Assembly (NCBI RefSeq): GCF_025399795.1
Contig: NZ_JAODTZ010000032.1
Coordinates: 53,593 to 117,592 of the forward strand
Direction of reading: 5' to 3'
Length of the DNA: 64,000 nucleotides
DNA from: Streptomyces rhizosphaerihabitans
GTDB lineage: Bacteria > Actinomycetota > Actinomycetes > Streptomycetales > Streptomycetaceae
Below the pieces are notes generated by a model. That model was not told the DNA's origin, did not search any database, and saw only the letters and a list, made by a program, of their open reading frames with translations. Of the stretch, positions 50,389-59,314 are shown piece by piece; position 1 is the stretch's first letter; every line of letters begins with the position of its first letter. The position numbers and the translations under genes are program-made.

Positions 50389-51294
50389 ATGCCCCGCACT
50401 GTCACCGTAGGCCTCGACGGTTCTCCCGAGAGCCTCGCCGCCGCCGAATGGGCCACCCGCGAGGCGCGGCTGCGCGCCCTGCCGGTCAGACTGGTCAACG
50501 TATGGGAAGCGGCCCCGGACCCCGTGGCCCAGGCGCCGCTGCTCGGCGCCGAGACCCACCAGCACTGGAGCGAGAGGATCCCGCGCGAGGCGGCCGAAGG
50601 GCTACGGGTGCGCCACCCGGGAGTCGACGTCATCACGGAGCAGCTCACCGGCCGGCCCGCCGAGGAGCTGGTGAAGGCCGCGGACGACGCCGAACTCCTG
50701 GTGCTCGGCACCCGTGGACTCAGCGGTGTGGGCGGTTTCATGGTCGGCTCGGCCGGCCTGGCCGTCGCGGCGCACGCGGGGCGTCCCGTCGTGTTCGTAC
50801 GCGCCGGTGAACAGGCCGCGGACGAGCACCTGATGGATCTGACGGGCATCCCGTCCGCCGCCGCGCCCTTCCACCCCGTCGTGCTCGGGCTGGACACAGC
50901 CGCCCCGGACGAGACGCTGATCGGCTTCGCCTTCGAGGCGGCCCGCCTGCGTGCCACGGCGCTGCGGGTCGTGCACTCCTGGAACGAGCCGCCCTACATC
51001 GCGTACGGACTGCCCCCCGACATCAAGATGAACGCCCGCCTGGCAGCCCAGGACGCGGCCGCCATGACGGACGCGCTGCGGCCCTGGCGCGAGAAGTTCC
51101 CGGCCGTGGAGATCATCGAGGACTCCCTGTCCGGGAAGGCGGCCAACCACCTGGTGGACGCCTCCCGGGAGGCGTCGCTCGTCGTCGTGGGCCGCCGTGT
51201 CCGCCGCGCCGCGCTCGGCGCCCACCTCGGGCCCGTCACGCACGCCGTGCTCCACCACTCCACCGCCCCCGTCGCCGTCGTACCGCACCCCTGA
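50389..51294 (+). CDS. Universal stress protein, two UspA domains
   Basis: 301 residues; ATG 50389 with AGGAGG upstream. First UspA domain 4-145 (VTVGLDGSPESLAAAEWATREA; LLVLGTRGLSGVGGFMVGSAGLAVAAHAGRPVVFVR, with the G-2x-G-9x-G(S/T) ATP motif) and second 160-300 (VVLGLDTAAPDETLIGFAFEAA; VVVGRRVRRAALGAHLGPVTHAVLHHSTAPVAVV). Tandem USPs bind ATP and are induced by hypoxia or stress in actinobacteria. First gene of a dormancy-type cluster. Downstream hairpin at 51296-51324. Confidence 0.9.
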   Translation: MPRTVTVGLDGSPESLAAAEWATREARLRALPVRLVNVWEAAPDPVAQAPLLGAETHQHWSERIPREAAEGLRVRHPGVDVITEQLTGRPAEELVKAADDAELLVLGTRGLSGVGGFMVGSAGLAVAAHAGRPVVFVRAGEQAADEHLMDLTGIPSAAAPFHPVVLGLDTAAPDETLIGFAFEAARLRATALRVVHSWNEPPYIAYGLPPDIKMNARLAAQDAAAMTDALRPWREKFPAVEIIEDSLSGKAANHLVDASREASLVVVGRRVRRAALGAHLGPVTHAVLHHSTAPVAVVPHP

Positions 51295-51295
51295 G

Positions 51296-51324
51296 CACCA
51301 CGGGCCGAGCTCGGCCGTGTGGTG
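51296..51324 (+). terminator. Hairpin between universal stress protein and alcohol dehydrogenase genes
   Basis: Core palindrome GGCCGAGCTCGGCC (51303-51316) flanked by CACCAC / GTGGTG arms. It begins two bases after the stop. Could also act as an operator for the next gene. Confidence 0.6.
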
Positions 51325-51357
51325 ATCGGGGCTCGATCGCGCAAGGAGAGACATCCC

Positions 51358-52380
51358 ATGAAAGCAGCAGTCGTACGAGCGTTCGGTGAGCCGCTGGTCA
51401 TCGAGGAGCGCCCGGACCCCGAGCCCGGCCCCGGCCAGGTCCGCGTCCGGGTGGAGGCCTCCGGGCTCTGCCACACCGACATCCACGCCGCCAACGGCGA
51501 CTGGCCGGTCAAGCCGAGCCCGCCGTTCGTCCCCGGACACGAGGGCGTCGGCCTGGTCGAGGCGCTGGGCGACGGCGTCACCCATCTCGCGGTGGGGCAG
51601 CGGGTGGCCGTGCCCTGGCTGGGCAAGGCGTGCGGACGCTGCGAGCACTGTCTCTCCGGCTGGGAGACGCTGTGCGAGCAACAGATCAACACCGGCTACG
51701 GGTGCGACGGCGGCTACGCCGAGAAGATGCTCGCCTGGGCCGACTTCGCCCAGCCGGTGCCCGAGGGTATCTCCCCGCTCGACGCGGCCCCGCTCACCTG
51801 TGCCGGCGTGACCACGTACAAGGCCCTGAAGGTCGCCGAGGTCCGGCCGAGCCAGTTGGTCGCCATCTCCGGTGTGGGCGGACTCGGCCACCTGGCCCTG
51901 CAGTACGCGAAGATCGCCGGGGCGACCGTGGCGGCGATCGACGTCACCGACGACAAGCTCGAACTCGCCGCGGAACTCGGCGCCGACATCGTGATCGACG
52001 CCCGCAAGGAGGACCCGGGCGAGGTCCTGAAGAGCCACGGCGGCGCGCACGCCGCGATCGCGCTCGCGGTGAACGAGGACGCCTTCTCCGCGGTGTACAA
52101 GGGACTGCGGCGCGGCGGAAAGCTCGTCCTGGTCGCGATGCCGGCGCACGGCACGATCCCGGTCCCCATCTTCGAGACCGTACTGAACGGCATCTCCGTG
52201 ATCGGCTCCATCGTCGGCACGCGGCAGGACCTGGCCGAGGTCTTCGACCTGCACGCCGCGGGCCGGACCCGGGTCATCCGCGAGTCCCGGCCCCTCGCCT
52301 CCGTCAACGAGTCCATCGACGACGTGCTGCACGGCCGTATCCAGGCCCGGATCGTCTTCGACTTCGGCGAAGGGAGCTGA
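51358..52380 (+). CDS. Zinc-dependent alcohol dehydrogenase (AdhP-like)
   Basis: 340 residues; ATG 51358 after CAAGGAGAG. Catalytic zinc ligands Cys38 and His61-Glu62 (GLCHTDIH; GHEGVG) and structural zinc cysteines 92, 95, 98 and 106 (ACGRCEHCLSGWETLC); Rossmann GVGGLGHLALQYAK. NAD-dependent oxidation of alcohols or reduction of aldehydes. It lies between two universal stress proteins, the same arrangement as in hypoxia-type loci of streptomycetes, where it could balance redox during oxygen limitation. Confidence 0.9.
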   Translation: MKAAVVRAFGEPLVIEERPDPEPGPGQVRVRVEASGLCHTDIHAANGDWPVKPSPPFVPGHEGVGLVEALGDGVTHLAVGQRVAVPWLGKACGRCEHCLSGWETLCEQQINTGYGCDGGYAEKMLAWADFAQPVPEGISPLDAAPLTCAGVTTYKALKVAEVRPSQLVAISGVGGLGHLALQYAKIAGATVAAIDVTDDKLELAAELGADIVIDARKEDPGEVLKSHGGAHAAIALAVNEDAFSAVYKGLRRGGKLVLVAMPAHGTIPVPIFETVLNGISVIGSIVGTRQDLAEVFDLHAAGRTRVIRESRPLASVNESIDDVLHGRIQARIVFDFGEGS

Positions 52381-52385
52381 CCGCC

Positions 52386-53273
52386 GTGGATCTGCCCCTC
52401 GTCGTGGGTGTCGACGGGTCCGAGCCCGGTATGCGCGCCGTGGACTGGGCCACGGACGAGGCCGCCCTGCGCGGTCTGCCGCTGCGCCTGGTGTACGCCT
52501 CGCTCTGGGAACGGTACGAAGGCGCCGCCCTCGCCGAGGGGCTGGGCAGGTCCTCCGAGCAGATCATGGCCGACACGGTCGTGGAGGCCGCCGCCGAGCG
52601 CGCCCACCGTCGTGACGCCGCGGTACGGGTCGCCACCGAGGTGGTGCCCGACGACGCGGTGGGCGCGCTGCTCAGGGAGGGCTTGAACGCCACCGCCCTG
52701 GTACTCGGATCACGGGGCCGCAGCGGCATCGCCGAAAGGCTCCTCGGCTCGGTGAGCCTCACGGTCGCCGCCCGTGCCCACTGCCCGGTGATCGTGCTGC
52801 GCGGCAGCCACGACAACCGGGCCGGGGCCGGCCGGTACCGGCGGGTCGTCCTCGGGGTCGGGGACCCCTCGCACGGCTCGGCCGCCGCCCGCTTCGCCTT
52901 CCGGGAGGCGGCCGAACGCCGGGTCGCGCTGGAGGCCGTACGGGCCTGGCGGTGGCCCGCACACGAGTCGATCGAACACCCGCTGATGGCCGGCGAGCCC
53001 GCCCGGCTGCACGAACAGCAGGCGGTGGAGGTCCTGGACAAGGCGCTCAGCGGCGCCGCGGCGGAGTATCCGGCCGTGGCCGTGCACCGGCACACCGTCG
53101 AGGGGACCGCCCGCACGGTGCTGCTGGACGCCTCCACCGAGGCCGATCTGCTCGTCGTAGGGGTCCGGCGGCACGACAGCCACGGGCACATCGGGATGCA
53201 GCTCGGCCGGGTCGCCCACACCGCCCTGCACCACGCGGCCTGCCCCGTCGCCGTGGTGCCCCAGCGGGTGTGA
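52386..53273 (+). CDS. Universal stress protein, two UspA domains
   Basis: 295 residues from GTG 52386, five bases after the dehydrogenase stop and preceded by AAGGGAG, so co-transcribed with it. Domains: LVVGVDGSEPGMRAVDWATDEAALRG...LVLGSRGRSGIAERLLGSVSLTVAARAHCPVIVL and VVLGVGDPSHGSAAARFAFREA...LLVVGVRRHDSHGHIGMQLGRVAHTALHHAACPVAVV. The first domain has the complete ATP-binding G-2x-G-9x-G-S pattern. Converges on ppk2 with five bases between stops. Confidence 0.9.
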   Translation: MDLPLVVGVDGSEPGMRAVDWATDEAALRGLPLRLVYASLWERYEGAALAEGLGRSSEQIMADTVVEAAAERAHRRDAAVRVATEVVPDDAVGALLREGLNATALVLGSRGRSGIAERLLGSVSLTVAARAHCPVIVLRGSHDNRAGAGRYRRVVLGVGDPSHGSAAARFAFREAAERRVALEAVRAWRWPAHESIEHPLMAGEPARLHEQQAVEVLDKALSGAAAEYPAVAVHRHTVEGTARTVLLDASTEADLLVVGVRRHDSHGHIGMQLGRVAHTALHHAACPVAVVPQRV

Positions 53274-53278
53274 GCGCC

Positions 53279-54085
53279 TCAGAGGCTCGCCGCGTGATCG
53301 GGGACGTAGGTCTGCAGATCGCGCGGCGGGCGTACGTAACCGGTCGACGGCGGCCGGTCGGGCAGCTGCAGAACCGGCGGCGGCACCTCGCGGTAGGGCA
53401 TGGAGGAGAGCAGATGGGCGATCATGTTCAGCCGGGCACGCCGCTTGTCATCGCTCTCGACCACGAACCACGGAGCCTCCGCGATGTCCGTGTGCACCAG
53501 CATCTCGTCCTTCGCCCGGGAGTACGCCTCCCAACGGGTGATCGACTCCAGGTCCATGGGGGAGAGCTTCCAGCGCCGCGTCGGGTCCTTCAGCCGGCGC
53601 CGGAACCGCTTCTGCTGCTCCGCGTCGCTCACCGAGAACCAGTACTTGCGCAGCAGCACACCCTCTTCCACCAGCATCCGCTCGAAGATCGGGCACTGCC
53701 TCAGGAAGAGCTGGTGCTCCTCCTGCGTGCAGAAGCCCATGACGCGCTCGACCCCGGCGCGGTTGTACCAGCTCCGGTCGAACAGCACGATCTCCCCGGC
53801 GGCCGGCAGATGCTCCACGTACCGCTGGAAGTACCACTGGGTGCGCTCGCGCTCGGTCGGCTTGGGCAGCGCCACGATCCGCGCGACGCGCGGGTTCAGA
53901 TGTTCCGCCACCCGCTTGATCGTGCCGCCCTTGCCCGCGGCGTCCCGGCCCTCGAAGACCACCACCACCCGGGCGCCCTCGGTCCGCACCCACTCCTGAA
54001 GCTTGACCAGTTCCGTCTGCAGACGCAGCAGCTCCCGCTCGTACGCCGCAGACGGCACCTTCGCCGTCTTCTTCTCGTCGGCCAT
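53279..54085 (-). CDS. ppk2: Polyphosphate kinase 2
   Basis: 268 residues. Walker A FEGRDAAGKGGTIKR (about 46-60), Walker B-like VLFDRSWYNRAGVERVMGFC, lid FLRQCPIFERMLVEEGVLLRKYWFSVSD, RWKLSPMDLESITRWEAYSRAKDEML and PWFVVESDDKRRARLNMI are all PPK2 hallmarks. It transfers phosphate between polyphosphate and nucleotides (class I; GDP or ADP). Divergent from phosphoketolase with 89 bp between starts. Fits energy metabolism in dormancy. Confidence 0.92.
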   Translation of the reverse strand: MADEKKTAKVPSAAYERELLRLQTELVKLQEWVRTEGARVVVVFEGRDAAGKGGTIKRVAEHLNPRVARIVALPKPTERERTQWYFQRYVEHLPAAGEIVLFDRSWYNRAGVERVMGFCTQEEHQLFLRQCPIFERMLVEEGVLLRKYWFSVSDAEQQKRFRRRLKDPTRRWKLSPMDLESITRWEAYSRAKDEMLVHTDIAEAPWFVVESDDKRRARLNMIAHLLSSMPYREVPPPVLQLPDRPPSTGYVRPPRDLQTYVPDHAASL

Positions 54086-54174
54086 GCCGCCTCCTCCGCC
54101 CGATGACGCCTCCCGCGAAGCGCGCTCCGATGACCCGCCTCGCCGACGTACTTCCGATGACTTACGGAGTCACC

Positions 54175-56559
54175 ATGCCCAAGGTCGAACACCAGGACAG
54201 CACCGTACTGACCGACGACGAACTGCGCACGCTGGACGCTCACTGGCGGGCCGCCAACTACCTTGCCGTGGGCCAGATCTATCTGCTCGCCAACCCGCTG
54301 CTCACCGAGCCTTTGACCCCCGCGCAGATCAAACCCCGGCTGCTCGGCCACTGGGGTACCTCGCCCGGTCTCAACCTGGTCCACACCCACCTCAACCGTG
54401 TCGTCAAGGCACGCGGCCTGGACGCGCTGTGCGTGTGGGGCCCGGGGCACGGCGGGCCGGCCGTGCTGGCGAACTCCTGGCTGGAGGGCACGTACAGCCA
54501 GACGTATCCCTCCGTGTCCCGCGACGCGGAGGGCATGGGGAAGCTGTTCCGCCAGTTCTCCTTCCCCGGCGGGGTGCCCAGCCATGTCGCACCGGAGACA
54601 CCCGGCTCCATCCACGAGGGCGGCGAGCTCGGCTACTCCCTCGCCCACGCCTACGGTGCCGCCTTCGACAACCCGGAGCTGCTGGTCGCCTGTGTGATCG
54701 GCGACGGCGAGGCGGAGACGGGACCGCTCGCGGCGTCCTGGCACTCCAACAAGTTCCTCGACCCGGTCCACGACGGCGCCGTCCTGCCGGTCCTGCACCT
54801 CAACGGCTACAAGATCGCCAACCCGACGGTGCTCTCCCGGATCCCGGAGCCCGAACTCGACGAACTGCTGCGCGGATACGGCCACGACCCGATCCACGTG
54901 ACCGGCGACGACCCGCGGCAGGTGCACCGCGCCATGGCCGCAGCCTTCGACCAGGCCCTGGACCGGATCGCGCTGATCCAGCGCACCGCCCGCGAGGAGG
55001 GCGTGGCCGAGCGGGCACGCTGGCCCATGATCGTGCTGCGCACCCCGAAGGGCTGGACCGGCCCCAAGGAGGTCGACGGCGAGCCCGTCGAGGGCACCTG
55101 GCGAGCCCACCAGGTGCCACTGGCCGGAGTCCGCGAAAACCCGGAGCACCTACGGCAGTTGGAGACCTGGATGCGCTCCTACCGCCCCGAGGAGCTCTTC
55201 GACACCGAGGGACGGCCGGTGGCCGACGTGCTGGCCTGCGTCCCCGACGGCTCCCGGCGCCTCGGCGCCACCCCGCACGCCAACGGCGGCCTCCTCCTGC
55301 GCGATCTGCCGCTCCCGCCCCTGGAGCGCTTCGCCGTACCCGTCGACAAGCCGGGCGCCACCGTGCACGAGCCGACCCGGGTCCTGGGCGACCTCCTCGA
55401 ACACGTCATGCGGGAGACCTCGGCGCGGCGCGACTTCCGGCTGGTCGGTCCCGACGAGACGGCCTCCAACCGCCTGGACGCCGTCTTCGGCGCCAGCGGC
55501 AAGGCCTGGCAGGCGGGAACCCTGCCGGTGGACGAACACCTGGACCGGCACGGCCGCGTCATGGAGATCCTCTCCGAACACCTCTGCCAGGGCTGGCTGG
55601 AGGGCTACACCCTCACCGGCCGGCACGGACTGTTCTCCTGCTACGAGGCGTTCGTGCACATCGTCGACTCCATGGTCAACCAGCACATCAAGTGGCTGAG
55701 GACCTCACGCGAACTGCCCTGGCGCGCCCCGATCGCCTCCCTCAACTACCTGCTCACCTCCCATGTGTGGCGCCAGGACCACAACGGCTTCTCCCACCAG
55801 GACCCCGGCTTCGTCGACCACGTCCTCAGCAAGAGCCCCGAGGTCGTGCGCGTCTACCTCCCGCCGGACGCCAACACCCTGCTGTCCGTGGCGGATCACG
55901 TCCTGCGCAGCCGCGACTACGTCAACGTCGTCGTCGCCGGCAAACAGCCCTGCTTCGACTGGCTGTCCATGGACCAGGCCCGCGCCCACTGCGCCCGCGG
56001 TGCCGGCATCTGGGACTGGGCGGGATCGGGCAGCGGGGACCGTGAGCCCGACGTCGTCCTCGCCTGTGCGGGCGACGTCCCCACCCAGGAGATCCTGGCC
56101 GCCTCCGACCTCCTGCGCCGATATCTGCCCGAGCTCGCCGTCCGGGTCGTCAACGTCGTCGACATGACCCGGCTGCTGCCGCGCGAGGAACACCCGCACG
56201 GGATGAACGACTTCGAGTACGACGGGCTGTTCACCACCGACAAGCCGGTGATCTTCGCGTACCACGGTTACCCCTGGCTCATCCACCGTCTCGCCTACCG
56301 CCGCACCGGTCACCAGAACCTCCATGTGCGCGGCTACAAGGAGATGGGCACGACCACGACCCCCTTCGACATGGTCGTCCGCAACGACATGGACCGCTAC
56401 CGCCTCGTCATGGACGTCATCGACCGGGTTCCCGGTCTCGGCGTCCGCGCCGCCGCCGTGCGCCAGAAGATGGCCGACGCCCGCTCCCGCCACCACATCT
56501 GGATCCGGGAGCACGGCACCGACCTCCCCGAGGTCGCGGACTGGACGTGGACCGGCTGA
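54175..56559 (+). CDS. xfp: Phosphoketolase (Xfp)
   Basis: 794 residues from ATG 54175 (MPKVEHQDST), chosen over an ATG at 54103 because CGGAG lies just upstream and length matches the family (about 790-800). TPP motif: CVIGDGEAETGPLAASWHSNKF; phosphoketolase signatures: GHWGTSPGLNLVHTHLNR, WGPGHGGPAVLANSWLEGTY, SFPGGVPSHVAPETPGSIHEGGELGYSLAHAYG, and SRHGLFSCYEAFVHIVDSM-like (GRHGLFSCYEAF here). Converts xylulose-5-P (and maybe fructose-6-P) plus phosphate to acetyl-phosphate. No acetate kinase gene is adjacent. A seven-codon ORF with a good ribosome site (56588-56611) follows. Confidence 0.95.
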   Translation: MPKVEHQDSTVLTDDELRTLDAHWRAANYLAVGQIYLLANPLLTEPLTPAQIKPRLLGHWGTSPGLNLVHTHLNRVVKARGLDALCVWGPGHGGPAVLANSWLEGTYSQTYPSVSRDAEGMGKLFRQFSFPGGVPSHVAPETPGSIHEGGELGYSLAHAYGAAFDNPELLVACVIGDGEAETGPLAASWHSNKFLDPVHDGAVLPVLHLNGYKIANPTVLSRIPEPELDELLRGYGHDPIHVTGDDPRQVHRAMAAAFDQALDRIALIQRTAREEGVAERARWPMIVLRTPKGWTGPKEVDGEPVEGTWRAHQVPLAGVRENPEHLRQLETWMRSYRPEELFDTEGRPVADVLACVPDGSRRLGATPHANGGLLLRDLPLPPLERFAVPVDKPGATVHEPTRVLGDLLEHVMRETSARRDFRLVGPDETASNRLDAVFGASGKAWQAGTLPVDEHLDRHGRVMEILSEHLCQGWLEGYTLTGRHGLFSCYEAFVHIVDSMVNQHIKWLRTSRELPWRAPIASLNYLLTSHVWRQDHNGFSHQDPGFVDHVLSKSPEVVRVYLPPDANTLLSVADHVLRSRDYVNVVVAGKQPCFDWLSMDQARAHCARGAGIWDWAGSGSGDREPDVVLACAGDVPTQEILAASDLLRRYLPELAVRVVNVVDMTRLLPREEHPHGMNDFEYDGLFTTDKPVIFAYHGYPWLIHRLAYRRTGHQNLHVRGYKEMGTTTTPFDMVVRNDMDRYRLVMDVIDRVPGLGVRAAAVRQKMADARSRHHIWIREHGTDLPEVADWTWTG

Positions 56560-56624
56560 GGCCCGCACGGCAAAGGAGTACGGCGTCATGACCGTACGCG
56601 CCGACGACTGAGGAACACAGGAGA

Positions 56625-56665
56625 GGCCTGCCGTCCCCCGCGCGTGCTGCGGAGGACGGCAGGCC
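56625..56665 (+). terminator. Hairpin terminator after phosphoketolase
   Basis: Perfect 12-bp stem GGCCTGCCGTCC / GGACGGCAGGCC, 17-nt loop, 23 bp before the next ATG. Confidence 0.8.
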
Positions 56666-56687
56666 GCCCGTACCGCAGGATGGAGGC

Positions 56688-59066
56688 ATGCGCGACGGCA
56701 CCTGGGAGTACGAGGGCTACGACCCGGCGCAGGAAGGCCTGCGCGAGTCGCTGTGCACCCTCGGCAACGGGTACTTCGCGACCCGTGGCGCCGCCCCGGA
56801 GTGCGCCGCCGACTCCGTCCACTACCCGGGCACGTACGCGGCCGGCTGCTACAACCGCCTCGCCTCGCAGGTGGCCGGGCACCGGGTCGAGAACGAGGAC
56901 ATGGTCAACCTCCCCAACTGGCTGCCGCTCCGTGTGCGGACCGCCACCGGGACCTGGCTCACCCCCGACACCCACCGGCTGCTCGACCACCGGCTGCGCC
57001 TCGACCTGGACGCGGGCACGCTGGAACGCACCGCGCGCTACGAGGACGAGGAGGGCCGGTGCCTCGCCGTGCGGCAGCTGCGCCTGGTCCACATGGCCGA
57101 TCCCCACCTCGCCCTGCTGCGCACGGAGGTGACGGCCGAGGGCTGGTCGGGCCCGGTCGAGATCGAGTCGGCGCTCGACGGGACGGTCACCAACAGCGGA
57201 GTCGAGCGCTACCGCTCCCTGGCCTCCCGCCACCTCACGGACGCCCGGACCGGCACCTGCGCGCCGGACACGGTCTGGCTGCGCTGTCGCACCACCACCT
57301 CGGAGATCCGCGTGGGCCTGGCGGCCCGGACCGTCACCGACGCGCCCGCCGGGACCACCGACGCGCACACCCCCGGACGCGCCGCCCAGTTGCTCCGGAT
57401 CACGCTGACCGACGGCCGGACGGTGACCGTGGACAAGACGGTCGCCCTGCACACCTCCCAGGATCCGGCGATCAAGGACCCGCTGGACGCGGCCGTCGAC
57501 CGGGTCGGCCGGGCCGCGGACTTCGAGACGCTGCTGGACACCCACCGCACGGCGTGGCAGCAGCTGTGGCGCAACACCGAACTGGACGTGCCGAACAGCG
57601 CGGGACCGATCCTGCGCCTGCACCTGTTCCATGTGCTCCAGACGCTGTCTCCGCACACCGCGGAGCTGGACGTCGGGGTCCCGGCCCGCGGGCTGCACGG
57701 CGAGGCCTATCGGGGTCACGTCTTCTGGGACGAACTGTTCGTGCTGCCGTATCTGAACCTCCATTTCCCCGAGGTCTCCCGCGCCCTGCTCACCTATCGC
57801 CACCGCCGTCTGGAACGGGCCCGCCGATCCGCCCAGGACGCCGGGCACACCGGCGCGATGTACCCGTGGCAGAGCGGCAGCGACGGACGGGAGGAGGCCC
57901 AGCAGCTGCACCTCAACCCGCGCTCCGGGCGCTGGCTGCCCGACCACTCACGGCTCCAGCACCACGTCGGATCGGCGATCGCGTACAACGTGTGGCAGTA
58001 CTGCGAGGCGAGCGGCGACACCGAGTTCCTGCACACCAAGGGCATCGAGATGCTCGTGCAGATCGCCCGTTTCTGGGCCGGATCCGCCGCGTACGACGGC
58101 ACGCTCGCCCGCTACCGGATCCGCGGTGTCGTCGGACCCGACGAGTACCACGACGCCTACCCGGGCGCCGACCGGCCCGGGCTCGACGACAACGCTTACA
58201 CCAACGTCACGGCGGCCTGGGTGCTCGCCCGCACCCTCGACGTGCTGGGCGAGCTGCCCGAACTCGTCCGCCGGGACCTCGTCGAGCGGACCGGCCTCGA
58301 CTCCGCCGAACTCGACCTCTGGCAGGACGTGTCGAGGGGACTGCACGTCCCCTTCCACGCCGGCGTCATCAGCCAGTTCGAGGGCTACGGCGATCTCGTG
58401 GAACTCGACTGGGCGGGCTACCGCGAACGGTACGGCGACATCCGGCGGCTGGACCGGATCCTGGAGGCCGAGGGCGACAGCGTCAACCGCTACCAGGCGT
58501 CGAAACAGGCGGACGTACTGATGCTGGGCTATCTCTTCTCGCCCGCCGAACTCGGCGGTCTGTTCCGCCGGCTCGGACACGAGCTCGACGACACCCTCTG
58601 GCGGCACACCGTCGACCACTACCTGAGCCGTACGAGCCACGGTTCGACACTGAGCAGCCTGGTGCACGGCTGGGTGCTGGGCCGGGCACGGCGTGCCGAG
58701 GCCTGGACGTACATTCACGAAGCCCTGCACGGCGACATCGCCGACCTGCAGGGCGGCACCACGGGGGAGGGCGTCCACCTGGGCGCCATGGCGGGCACCC
58801 TCGATCTCGTCCAGCGCGGTCTGACCGGTCTGGAGACCCGCGGCGGAGCGCTGCGGCTCGACCCGGTCCCGCCGCCGGAGCTGTCCGAGTACGGCTTCGC
58901 GATCCGCTACCGGGGCCACCGGGGCGTACAACTGCGCCTGAGCGCGGGAAGGTTGACCGTCAGCGTGCCGGCCTCGGACGAACCTCCGATCGACATCACC
59001 CTGGCCGATCGCACCGTCTCGGTGGCTCCGGGCGAGACCTGCGCGTTGACGCTGCCGGAGCGGTGA
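56688..59066 (+). CDS. Glycoside hydrolase family 65 phosphorylase/hydrolase
   Basis: 792 residues. N-terminal beta-sandwich (ESLCTLGNGYFATRGA, the GH65 start motif NGYxGxRG), (alpha/alpha)6 barrel with GEAYRGHVFWDELFVLPYL, GAMYPWQSGSDGREE and the general acid Glu486 in GPDEYHDAYP, and C-terminal beta-sheet. Glu486 aligns with Glu487 of maltose phosphorylase. The phosphate-binding segment appears as YLSRTSHGSTLSSLVHGW. Members act on maltose, trehalose or kojibiose by phosphorolysis; which disaccharide is not readable from sequence. Trehalose is attractive next to stress genes but this is inference. Start ATG 56688 has GGAGG immediately before it. Confidence 0.88.
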   Translation: MRDGTWEYEGYDPAQEGLRESLCTLGNGYFATRGAAPECAADSVHYPGTYAAGCYNRLASQVAGHRVENEDMVNLPNWLPLRVRTATGTWLTPDTHRLLDHRLRLDLDAGTLERTARYEDEEGRCLAVRQLRLVHMADPHLALLRTEVTAEGWSGPVEIESALDGTVTNSGVERYRSLASRHLTDARTGTCAPDTVWLRCRTTTSEIRVGLAARTVTDAPAGTTDAHTPGRAAQLLRITLTDGRTVTVDKTVALHTSQDPAIKDPLDAAVDRVGRAADFETLLDTHRTAWQQLWRNTELDVPNSAGPILRLHLFHVLQTLSPHTAELDVGVPARGLHGEAYRGHVFWDELFVLPYLNLHFPEVSRALLTYRHRRLERARRSAQDAGHTGAMYPWQSGSDGREEAQQLHLNPRSGRWLPDHSRLQHHVGSAIAYNVWQYCEASGDTEFLHTKGIEMLVQIARFWAGSAAYDGTLARYRIRGVVGPDEYHDAYPGADRPGLDDNAYTNVTAAWVLARTLDVLGELPELVRRDLVERTGLDSAELDLWQDVSRGLHVPFHAGVISQFEGYGDLVELDWAGYRERYGDIRRLDRILEAEGDSVNRYQASKQADVLMLGYLFSPAELGGLFRRLGHELDDTLWRHTVDHYLSRTSHGSTLSSLVHGWVLGRARRAEAWTYIHEALHGDIADLQGGTTGEGVHLGAMAGTLDLVQRGLTGLETRGGALRLDPVPPPELSEYGFAIRYRGHRGVQLRLSAGRLTVSVPASDEPPIDITLADRTVSVAPGETCALTLPER

Positions 59067-59314
59067 CTGCGCCCGGTGCCCGGCGCCCGGTGGCTGGTCC
59101 ACCGTCACCGGGCACCTGATGCGGCTCGGTACGGCCCGTAGCGTGGGCCCGAGTTCCGTGCCGCCGCGGCCGACGACCGGGAGTCCGGTCGACACCGAGG
59201 AGTGAACGGCGTGCCGCAGCGCGCCGGTCTCCGCGATCCTGTCCGGCGGCTTCTCGTACGCATGCGTGGAGCGGCCGGCGGGTTGAAGGAGTCCGGGAGG
59301 ATCGGGCCGAAGCC

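Noticed and set aside
59170..59310. Plus-strand ORF starting near 59202 with a GGAG site
   Set aside because: Runs antisense into the dienelactone hydrolase gene and has no family features.
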